Positions 29,778 to 37,116 of a DNA stretch of 64,000 bases are shown here, in pieces (positions within the stretch are counted from its first letter, which is position 1; every line of letters begins with the position of its first letter). The notes beneath the pieces were generated by a model. The model saw only the letters and a list, made by a program, of their open reading frames with translations. It was not told the DNA's origin and did no database searches. Source of the stretch: Acidovorax kalamii (lineage in GTDB: Bacteria; Pseudomonadota; Gammaproteobacteria; Burkholderiales; Burkholderiaceae_C); assembly GCF_002245625.1 (NCBI RefSeq), contig NZ_NOIG01000012.1, positions 1 to 64,000 on the forward strand, read 5' to 3'. A program made the translations under genes and the position numbers.

Positions 29778-31463
29778 TTACGGGGCGCGGCTGGCAGGGG
29801 CTACCGCCACATTGCTGCCGCTGGCCTCGGGCTCCACCTGGGCCGTCTGCAGCCGCTGCTCCAGCGCCTGCAGCACCGGGGTGATCTGCTTGCCCACGCG
29901 GATCTGCGGGTTGGAGAAGCCATCGGCCTTGCCCGCCTCCACCTCGCGCTGCTGGATCAGCGGCACGGCCTTGGCAAACGCCTCGGTGAACGAGTGGGTC
30001 TGGCGCAGCTGCTCATGGAACACTGCGCGGCCAAAGAAGGTCAGCTCCGACAGCCTGCCGCAGCCATACGAGGTGTGCGTGGCGTCGGCCGCCGTCATGA
30101 TGAGCGTGCTGTCGGTGGCCAGGGGTTCGATCCAGCCGCCCGAGTAGCAGGCCGACACCGCAATCACCCGGTTGCGGATGCCCGCTGCGTCCAGCGCCGC
30201 ACGCAGCATCTCGGGCGTGGCGGGTGCCACCTGCAGCGGCCAGTGCGAGGCCGCCAGCGCATGGTCGCGTGCGCCGTGCGAGGTGAGGTACACCACCAGC
30301 AGGTCGTGATCGCGGTCCATGCGGGCTGCCAGCGCGGCCACGGCCCGCTGCAGGTTCTCAGGCGTGGCCCAGACGTGGGTGTCGGCCGTCTCGGCGTGGT
30401 TGAGCAGGTGCAGCACCCGGCCCTGGGCGTCAAAACGCTCCTGCAGCAAGCTGCTGACCATGGTGCTCTCGCGGCGGAACACGTTTTCGTCGGCATAGGG
30501 GGCGAACACCAGCCCATAGACATCGACCACACCGGGGCGCTCGGGCGCCAGCGCATTCACCTGCTGCTGCCACAGAGTTTGCTGCTCTTCAAACATCGCC
30601 TGGGTCAGCGCCAGCGGCACAGGCTCGGGCGCCTGCGCCTCGTCGGCGGCTGCAGCAGCTTCCGCCGACGCATCGGCCAGGGCCTGGACATCCGGCTCCC
30701 AGGGCTGGTCCTGGAACTGCCACATGCCCACCCCGATCACTGCCGCCATGGCCACAGAAAACGCCGCCGTGCGCCAGCGCGACTGGATGAAGCGTGCACT
30801 CACCACCACCAGCGTGGCCAGCACCCACAGCATGAGCACCCCATAGGCCACCCAGAAAACGATGGCCGCCACCGTGCCATCCCACAGGCTGGGCCGGTGC
30901 ACGGCTGTCGCCATCAGGGCATACAGCACCAGCAAGGGCGCCAACGGGGCCCAGGCCGTCAACACATACCAGGCGGCCAGGCCCCCCGTGGGCGCGGGCA
31001 CACCCGCCGACGCCACCGCTGCCGGGCTGGCAGTGGCATGTTGGGCCGGGGCCATGGCCCACCATGCCAGCCACAGCAGCACCAGCCCACTCCACATCGG
31101 CGTGAGCCAACCGCGCAAGTTGAACTGTGCGGGGCCCACCACCTCCAGCCGCGAGGCCGCCACCAGCAGGCCCGCACTGACCAGCGACAACACCAGCAAC
31201 TGCCAGGGCGTGGGCGCAGCGGCGGCCGTGCGGGGCGGCAGGAACAACGCAGCCCGCAGGCCCTCGCGCATCCAGCCCCACAGTGACAAACCTTCGGCGG
31301 CGGCACCAACCGCAGCCTTCGGGGCCGCTGGCTGCTGCGCGGGGTCTTGCTGTAGACGATTCAGCGGGACTTCCACCTTGGAATGGGTCTCGGCAAGTTC
31401 GGGCCCCCACTGGCTGGGCAAGGTATCGGCCCAGGTGCTGCTGCTGGCGTTCAGGTCTTTCAT
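29778..31463 (-). CDS. Membrane-anchored C13 (legumain-like) peptidase
   Basis: 561 aa. The N-terminal 275 residues hold about five membrane segments (LLVLSLVSAGLLVAA, WSGLVLLWLAWWAMA, and others). The C-terminal domain is a caspase-like fold with the dyad His396 (VVYLTSHGARD) and Cys439 (VIAVSACYSGG), and VDVYGLVFAPYADENVFRRE at its start. In eukaryotes C13 enzymes include legumain and the GPI transamidase subunit; bacterial targets are unknown. It lies next to an FtsX-like permease and could process its cargo (inference). Confidence 0.82.
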   Translation of the reverse strand: MKDLNASSSTWADTLPSQWGPELAETHSKVEVPLNRLQQDPAQQPAAPKAAVGAAAEGLSLWGWMREGLRAALFLPPRTAAAAPTPWQLLVLSLVSAGLLVAASRLEVVGPAQFNLRGWLTPMWSGLVLLWLAWWAMAPAQHATASPAAVASAGVPAPTGGLAAWYVLTAWAPLAPLLVLYALMATAVHRPSLWDGTVAAIVFWVAYGVLMLWVLATLVVVSARFIQSRWRTAAFSVAMAAVIGVGMWQFQDQPWEPDVQALADASAEAAAAADEAQAPEPVPLALTQAMFEEQQTLWQQQVNALAPERPGVVDVYGLVFAPYADENVFRRESTMVSSLLQERFDAQGRVLHLLNHAETADTHVWATPENLQRAVAALAARMDRDHDLLVVYLTSHGARDHALAASHWPLQVAPATPEMLRAALDAAGIRNRVIAVSACYSGGWIEPLATDSTLIMTAADATHTSYGCGRLSELTFFGRAVFHEQLRQTHSFTEAFAKAVPLIQQREVEAGKADGFSNPQIRVGKQITPVLQALEQRLQTAQVEPEASGSNVAVAPASRAP

Positions 31464-31510
31464 GCGCGAATCATGCCATTGGGGCGTGAAGGATCAGGCA
31501 CCAAGCCAAG

Positions 31511-32455
31511 TTAAACGTCCCCACCCGCCCTCGCCGCAGGCGCCACCGCCAGCTCCGGCTGCAACACCAGCCGCTGCGCGCCGCTGTAGCACACAAACCG
31601 GCGATTCGTCGCCCGCCCGATGGCGCACAAGCCCAGCTGCTGCGCCACCGCATGGCCCATCTGGGTCATGCCGCTGCGCGAGACCACGATGGGCACGCCC
31701 ATCTGGGCGGACTTGATGACCATCTCGCTGGTGAGGCGGCCTGTGGTGTAGAAAACCTTATCGGCACCGGACATCGGCGTGGGTGTGGCAGGGGCGTTGT
31801 CCGCCGCCACTCCATCGGCCGCGGCGGTTTCCGGATTCATCCACATCCAGCCCGCAATGGTGTCAATGGCATTGTGGCGGCCCACGTCTTCCACAAAGGT
31901 CAGCAGCTCCTCGCCTTGGAACAAGGCGCAGCCATGCACCGAGCCAGCGGATTTGTAGGTGCTCTCCTTGAGTCGGATGGCGTTGACGATGCCGTAGAGC
32001 TGGGCCTGCGTCAGCTGCGCATCGGGCAGCGCAATGCGGTCTACCTCGTCCATCAGGCCACCAAACACGCTGCCCTGGCCGCAGCCGGTGGTGACCACCT
32101 TGCTGGCGGTGCGTTCCTCAATACGGGCAATGCCATGGCGCGTGTGCACAGCGGCGGCGTTCACCTCCCAGTCCACGGTGATGGATTCGATATCGAACAC
32201 CGATTCGATCAGCCGCTGGTTGCGCAGATAGCCCAGCACCAGCAGCTCGGGCTGCGCGCCCAGCGTCATCAGGGTGACCAGCTCGCGCTTGTCCACATAG
32301 ATCGTGAGGGGCCGCTCGGCGGGGATCTGCACCTGTTCGGCTTCGCCCCGTTCATTGACGACCTCCACATGGTGGGTGAGCGGCGCCTGGGCCTGGGTGA
32401 GGCGCGGCAGCACGGGAAGAGAAGGTGTTTGAAGAGACGGCGATGAGCGGTTCAT
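31511..32455 (-). CDS. fdhD: Formate dehydrogenase sulfurtransferase FdhD
   Basis: 314 aa. Motifs: ERPLTIYVDKRELVTLMT, LGYLRNQRLI, VVTTGCGQGSVFGG, GSVHGCALFQG, FVEDVGRHNAIDT and FYTTGRLTSEMVIKS. FdhD carries sulfur from IscS to the Mo-bis-MGD cofactor, which is needed for formate dehydrogenase activity. Only one Cys is present in the TGCGQG loop, where E. coli has a CxxC pair. It should serve both FDHs encoded at 35-49 kb. A 45-residue insert rich in Ala/Asp (TAAADGVAADNAPAT) is unusual. Confidence 0.94.
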   Translation of the reverse strand: MNRSSPSLQTPSLPVLPRLTQAQAPLTHHVEVVNERGEAEQVQIPAERPLTIYVDKRELVTLMTLGAQPELLVLGYLRNQRLIESVFDIESITVDWEVNAAAVHTRHGIARIEERTASKVVTTGCGQGSVFGGLMDEVDRIALPDAQLTQAQLYGIVNAIRLKESTYKSAGSVHGCALFQGEELLTFVEDVGRHNAIDTIAGWMWMNPETAAADGVAADNAPATPTPMSGADKVFYTTGRLTSEMVIKSAQMGVPIVVSRSGMTQMGHAVAQQLGLCAIGRATNRRFVCYSGAQRLVLQPELAVAPAARAGGDV

Positions 32456-32751
32456 GGAAGGAATATACGCACTCCCGGCATTGTCAGAGCCCTTTGAGCA
32501 GCCTCTCCAGGTCCTCCAGGCTCTTCTATGGTCAGCAACCCGTCTCAGCCACAAGAAGCCAGGCGCAAACACCCGACACCAGAGCCTGGAACCACCGCTG
32601 CCAGCCAGGCACAGGGCCGATGCCTCGCCAACGAGGGGAGAAAAAGCAGGCTGCGGCGGCATTCAAATGCTAGTCTCGGGCGACTGGGTCCTCCTGCTCG
32701 CGGTTTGGAGCGGCCTATCCCCCGCAGGTAGCGCAATTCGGGAGAGTTTCA

Positions 32752-34341
32752 ATGCCATCAATGCGGCGACGAGTCGTCATTCTGTACAGCATCGGGCTGG
32801 CAGCCATCATGGTGCCCATACTGGCGGCCATTTTGCTGGCGGCTTACATGAGCGTGGACCGGCAGCGCGACCGGGCCAGCGCCATGGCGGCAGACATTCT
32901 GCACCGCTCTCACAAGGTGAGCGATCAACTGGCGCATGTCTTTGCTGAGCTGAGCACCCGCCAGACGCCAGAGCCTTGCGCGGAGCCAAACCTCAATCTC
33001 ATGCGCAAACTGGTGATCCAGTCGAACCTTCTTCTCGACGTGGGCTACGTTGCGGATGAGCAGCTCGTCTGCTCCTCATTCGGGTCGATCGGCTATCGCC
33101 TGGGGCCCAAATCCTATGTGAGTGCTGCGGGCTACAACATCTGGACCCAGTTCGAACATCCGCTGCTTCCGGGGTCCAGGCTGGTCGTCACTGGTGACGC
33201 AAAGACGGGTTTCGCCGCGCTGGTGCATGAAGGAACTGTTCTTGATGGAGCAGCACTGGACAAAAAGCTGACCTACGGCGTGCTGGGAGTGGGCCGCAGG
33301 AAGGAAATTTTCCATAACGGGTTGTTCGATCCTTTGTGGTTTGACAAGATTGGCGACAAGTACGAGACCAGCTTCTTCGATGGCGCGGGCGTGGTCGCAT
33401 GGAAGCGTTCAGACCGCTATGACTATGCCGCCTACGTGGCGATTCCGCGCAGTGAGATCGAGCACGATGGGTGGCGCGTATTGCTTGTGCTTCTGCCCAT
33501 CGGCATCGGCGCAGCGGGGGTTCTGGCCTTTGTCGTCGCGCAATTGGTCCGCATCAACGGTGCTCTGCCTGCGGCCCTGCGCGTTGCACTGAAGCGCGGC
33601 GAGTTCTTCCTCGTCTACCAGCCCATCGTGGACTTGCGCACCAAGGAGTGGGTGGGTGCCGAAGCCTTGTTGCGGTGGCGCAAAAGCACCGGGGAGTTTG
33701 TCAGCCCGGATGTTTTCATTCCCGTTGCCGAGCGCAACCGCCTGATCGAGCGCATCACGCAAAGAGTCCTGGAGCTGGTCGCCTCCGATGCTGCGGATCT
33801 TCTGCGCAAGCGGCCGGATTTTCACGTGGCGGTGAACCTCTCGGCGCAGGACATCTGCAATCCAGACATTTGTGCCCGCTTGCGCGCAATCACCACAGCC
33901 ATGGGCATCAACAACCAGTGCATTCATATTGAGGCCACAGAGCGGGTCTTCCTGCACGCGGAACAAGCACGAAAGTCCGTGGAAGCATTGCGCGCCCAAG
34001 GGCACTTGGTAGCGATCGATGATTTTGGTACGGGCTATTCCAGCCTTTCCTATCTCACCGAGTTCACGATGGACAGCCTGAAGATCGACAAGTGTTTTGT
34101 CGGCACGATCGGCCAGCACGCTGTGACGAGCCACGTCATCGGGCACATCATCGAGATGGCCAAGTCGCTGGAGTTGAAGATGATTGCAGAAGGTATCGAG
34201 ACCGAGGAGCAGGCCGAGTATCTGCGTGCGCACGGAGTGCAGTTCGGACAGGGCTGGCTCTTCTCCAAACCCATGCCGATGCACGAGTTGGTTGAGCAAT
34301 TGGCCTCGCGCCGCTCACCCGAACGACCTGTTGGCTCCTAG
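32752..34341 (+). CDS. CSS-motif EAL-domain c-di-GMP phosphodiesterase
   Basis: 529 aa. Two membrane helices (about 8-33 and 243-263) flank a periplasmic sensor with the CSS motif (LVCSSFG), as in PdeC-type enzymes whose disulfide state controls activity. The cytoplasmic EAL domain (about 280-515) has EALLRW, NLSAQD, IEATER, AIDDFGTGYSS and IAEGIET, so the catalytic set is complete. GGGAGAG precedes the ATG at 32752. Base composition is lower in GC than its neighbours, and it splits fdhD from the FDH operon, suggesting later insertion. The 296-bp gap upstream to fdhD shows no clear feature. Confidence 0.9.
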   Translation: MPSMRRRVVILYSIGLAAIMVPILAAILLAAYMSVDRQRDRASAMAADILHRSHKVSDQLAHVFAELSTRQTPEPCAEPNLNLMRKLVIQSNLLLDVGYVADEQLVCSSFGSIGYRLGPKSYVSAAGYNIWTQFEHPLLPGSRLVVTGDAKTGFAALVHEGTVLDGAALDKKLTYGVLGVGRRKEIFHNGLFDPLWFDKIGDKYETSFFDGAGVVAWKRSDRYDYAAYVAIPRSEIEHDGWRVLLVLLPIGIGAAGVLAFVVAQLVRINGALPAALRVALKRGEFFLVYQPIVDLRTKEWVGAEALLRWRKSTGEFVSPDVFIPVAERNRLIERITQRVLELVASDAADLLRKRPDFHVAVNLSAQDICNPDICARLRAITTAMGINNQCIHIEATERVFLHAEQARKSVEALRAQGHLVAIDDFGTGYSSLSYLTEFTMDSLKIDKCFVGTIGQHAVTSHVIGHIIEMAKSLELKMIAEGIETEEQAEYLRAHGVQFGQGWLFSKPMPMHELVEQLASRRSPERPVGS

Positions 34342-34533
34342 ATGCGAGAGACTGCGCTCGGCACACTGCCCAGGCCTGGCCTGCCCCCCAGCACTGGCCG
34401 CAGGGAATAGCTGAAAACGCAGCCCCCACCCCCGGCAGCGAATAGTCACAGCACTGCTGGGGGACGCAATCTACAAACGAGCGGCCTTATGACAAATACC
34501 AAGTGACGCCTTGCGCAACGCATGCAGGGTGTC

Positions 34534-34573
34534 TGAAAAAACAAAAGCCGCGCCACCAGCGTGGACGCGGCTT
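34534..34573 (-). terminator. Rho-independent terminator of the membrane FDH operon
   Basis: On minus, stem arms AAGCCGCG/CGCGGCTT (34545-34552 and 34566-34573) are followed by TTGTTTTTTC. It lies about 40 nt after the stop of the small secreted protein gene at 34613. The remaining gap to the EAL gene (34342-34533) shows nothing I can name. Confidence 0.8.
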
Positions 34574-34612
34574 GCAGCCCGACGGGCTGACTGGGAGCCA
34601 GAGCCCTCAGGA

Positions 34613-35011
34613 TCAGGACTTGGACGCTGGCGTGGCCGCAGCTGCGGGCGTCTGGGTACTGGGCGGACTGCTGGCCGTGCCCGGCGGCGAATGGGCGCCA
34701 GCGGCTTCGGCAGGCTTGGCGGCGGGCGGCGTGTAGGCAAAGGGGCCGGGGTCAGCGCAGGCGGCCGTCCCTGCGGCGGCAGGCTTGGCCGAGGGTGTTG
34801 TCTTGCGGTAGTGCGCTGCCACCTTGTCTTGCGAGAGGCAGAGCTTGTAGTTGTCCACCTTGCCGGCCCAGGCAGTCTTGGCAGCGGCTTCTGCAGCCTT
34901 GGCGGCGGCCTCGGGCGACGGGGCGGGCAGCTTGGCGGATGCCAGGGTACACACACCTGCCGCGCACAGTGCCAGAGCCAGGGAGCGGGTAGTTCGTGTC
35001 GTCGTCATCAT
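34613..35011 (-). CDS. Small secreted protein at the end of the FDH operon
   Basis: 132 aa. A signal peptide (SLALALCAAGVCTLASA) precedes an Ala/Pro/Lys-rich mature part with two Cys (NYKLCLSQDKVAAHY, and AACADPGPFAY) that may pair. The C-terminus is Pro/Ala/Ser-rich and probably disordered. Start 35011 follows GAGGA at a good distance; ATG 35026 overlaps the preceding stop as ATGA and is an alternative. It lies 11 nt after the cytochrome b subunit gene. Function unknown. Confidence 0.7.
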   Translation of the reverse strand: MMTTTRTTRSLALALCAAGVCTLASAKLPAPSPEAAAKAAEAAAKTAWAGKVDNYKLCLSQDKVAAHYRKTTPSAKPAAAGTAACADPGPFAYTPPAAKPAEAAGAHSPPGTASSPPSTQTPAAAATPASKS

Positions 35012-35022
35012 GGTGCGGGTCC

Positions 35023-36231
35023 TCATACCTGCGCGGGCTGCTGGCCCGCAGATGCTGTGACGGCATCGGCCGCTGGCTGGCTGGCGCTGCGCTGGCGCGG
35101 GATCTTGCCCGCCTGCACGTCGTCGTACCAAAGCTCATGGTGCTCCTTGGCCCAGCCTTCGCTCACGTAGCCGGTGCGCATGGCCTTGTAGGCGCCCTTC
35201 ATGCCCACCGTGCCCATGTAGATGTGGCCACAGATCAACGCCATCATCCAGATGGCCAGGGTTGCGTGGATCATGTGGGCGATCTGCATGTCGCCACGCA
35301 CGTCGCCAAAGCCGGGAATGAGCTTGTCGAGCACCAGGCCCGTGGCCACAACAAAGATGCCGGGGATGGTGATGCCCCACCAGAACAGGCCCTTCTCGCC
35401 CGCATTGAAACGGTGTGAAGGCACTTCGTGGTCGCCCTTGCCCAGCATTCCACCGCCCTTGGCCAGCCAGACAAAGTCGGCGCGGTTGGCGATGTTGTCC
35501 TTGATGAAGGTGAGGATGATCACCAGCAGCGACACGGCAAACAGCGGGCCCACGAAGTTGTGCACGTTCTTGAGCGCATAGGTCAACCAGCCAAACAGCG
35601 TGCTCCCCAGGATGGGCAGCAGGAAGAACTTGCCAAACGCCATCACGATGCCGGAGATGGCCAGCGCGATGAAGGCAAACGCATTGGCCCAGTGGGCCGC
35701 GCGCTCGAACGGGGTGAAACGCTCGATGCGGCGGGGACCGGTGCCGTCGGGGTGCTCATGCCCCAGCGGGCCCTTCACAAAGTAGAAGATGCCCAGGGCC
35801 AGCAGCACGATGGCAAACAGTGCAGCGCCGTAAGGAATGATCCAGTGGTTGCGCACCTGGCGCCAGGCCTCGCCCGCGTTGGTAACGCGCGAGCCGGGGT
35901 ACTGCACAAACGGCTGGATCAGGTTGCCCGCCTCGGGCGCCTGGGTTGTGGGCAAGCTGCTGTAGCCCGTCACGCCCTGCCCCACCTGGCGCCACATGGG
36001 CGCGTTGTTGCCGGGCTGCACCTTGGCGCGCTCGCCGTTGGTCTGCTCGGCATACTTGGGGTCGGCGCTGGCGTCGGGTTTGACTTCGAAGATGTTCTGG
36101 CTCTGGATGCCACCGGGCGCAGGGGCTGCAGCAGGGGCCGCAGCCGCTGGCGCCTGCTGCGCAAACGCAGCACCACCTGACAACCCGGCCAGACCCGCCA
36201 CCAGGGCCAAGGACCACACGATGTGTTTCAT
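35023..36231 (-). CDS. Formate dehydrogenase gamma subunit (cytochrome b556)
   Basis: 402 aa. A signal peptide (ALVAGLAGLSGGAAFA) precedes a 120-residue periplasmic part, then five membrane segments: one near 150-170 and four of the FdnI/FdoI type (about 205-400). Haem-ligand candidates are in RAAHWANAFAF, KNVHNFVGPLFA and QIAHMIHATLAIW/ICGHIYMG. The subunit anchors the FDH at the periplasmic face and passes electrons to quinone. The long Ala/Pro N-terminal extension is typical of epsilon/beta-proteobacterial forms. It lies 8 nt after the small lipoprotein gene. Confidence 0.93.
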   Translation of the reverse strand: MKHIVWSLALVAGLAGLSGGAAFAQQAPAAAAPAAAPAPGGIQSQNIFEVKPDASADPKYAEQTNGERAKVQPGNNAPMWRQVGQGVTGYSSLPTTQAPEAGNLIQPFVQYPGSRVTNAGEAWRQVRNHWIIPYGAALFAIVLLALGIFYFVKGPLGHEHPDGTGPRRIERFTPFERAAHWANAFAFIALAISGIVMAFGKFFLLPILGSTLFGWLTYALKNVHNFVGPLFAVSLLVIILTFIKDNIANRADFVWLAKGGGMLGKGDHEVPSHRFNAGEKGLFWWGITIPGIFVVATGLVLDKLIPGFGDVRGDMQIAHMIHATLAIWMMALICGHIYMGTVGMKGAYKAMRTGYVSEGWAKEHHELWYDDVQAGKIPRQRSASQPAADAVTASAGQQPAQV

Positions 36232-36239
36232 GGTGGGCC

Positions 36240-36479
36240 TCACTTCGTTTGGCTGCGGGTGTACTCGTTCTGGCCGTACTGCTGGCGGGCCTTCAGCTGG
36301 GCTTCCCAACTGGCTTTGTCACCCGCCTTCCAGCCCGGTTCGGTGAAGTTGCTGCCGGTGCCTGCATAGGGTGCGGCATCGCTGCGGATGCCTGCGCCGG
36401 TCTGCGGTTTTTCGCCACAGGCAGCCAAGGCGCCTGCGGCCAGGGCGGTGATGACAATGAGATGCAGGCGCTGAATCAT
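36240..36479 (-). CDS. Small lipoprotein within the FDH operon
   Basis: 79 aa. Signal peptide with lipobox (LAAGALAAC). The mature part carries PYAGTGSNFTEPGWKAGDKA followed by a basic helix (WEAQLKARQQYGQNEY). Its ATG overlaps the stop of the iron-sulfur subunit (ATGA), so it is translationally coupled. The location between beta and gamma genes suggests an assembly or stabilising role at the membrane (inference). I know no characterised homologue. Confidence 0.8.
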   Translation of the reverse strand: MIQRLHLIVITALAAGALAACGEKPQTGAGIRSDAAPYAGTGSNFTEPGWKAGDKASWEAQLKARQQYGQNEYTRSQTK

Positions 36480-37093
36480 GACTTGCCCCCTGCAGGCTGG
36501 CCTGCTTGTTGCGAACCGTAGGCCGTGCCCCAGCCCCACACTTCAGCGCCCTTGCCACGCTGTACCACACGGTTGCGGAAGATGTCTGCCACCACATCGC
36601 CATCCCCGGCCAGCAGCGCCTTGGTCGAGCACATTTCTGCGCAGGCCGGCAGCTTGCCTTCGGCCAGCCGGTTGCGGCCGTACTTTTCAAACTCGGCCTG
36701 GCTGCCATGGGCCTCGGGGCCACCAGCGCAGAAGGTGCACTTGTCCATCTTGCCGCGCACGCCGAAAGTGCCCTGCGACGGGAACTGCGGCGCGCCAAAC
36801 GGGCAGGCATAGCTGCAGTAGCCGCAGCCAATGCACACGTCCTTGTCATGCAGCACCACACCTTCTTCGGTGCGGTAGAAGCAGTTGACGGGGCAGACCG
36901 CCATGCAAGGTGCATCGCTGCAGTGCATGCAGGCCACCGAGATGGATTTTTCGCCCGGCACACCGTCGTTGAGCGTGACCACACGCCGGCGGTTCACGCC
37001 CCAGGGCACCTCGTGTTCGTTTTTGCAGGCGGTCACGCAGCCGTTGCACTCGATGCAGCGCTCTGCGTCACAGATGAATTTCATTCGTGCCAT
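36476..37093 (-). CDS. Formate dehydrogenase beta (iron-sulfur) subunit
   Basis: 205 aa with four 4Fe-4S motifs: CIECNGCVTACKNEH, CMHCSDAPCMAVCPVNC, CIGCGYCSYACPFGAP and CTFC with ACAEMC. It relays electrons from the Mo/W subunit to the cytochrome b. Unlike E. coli FdnH it has no C-terminal membrane helix, and the last 15 residues are Gln/Gly-rich. The start at 37093 has AAGGAG 7 nt upstream. It is probably exported with the alpha subunit by Tat. Confidence 0.94.
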   Translation of the reverse strand: MARMKFICDAERCIECNGCVTACKNEHEVPWGVNRRRVVTLNDGVPGEKSISVACMHCSDAPCMAVCPVNCFYRTEEGVVLHDKDVCIGCGYCSYACPFGAPQFPSQGTFGVRGKMDKCTFCAGGPEAHGSQAEFEKYGRNRLAEGKLPACAEMCSTKALLAGDGDVVADIFRNRVVQRGKGAEVWGWGTAYGSQQAGQPAGGKS

Positions 37094-37116
37094 GTGTGTC
37101 TCCTTGCGTGGCGCGA

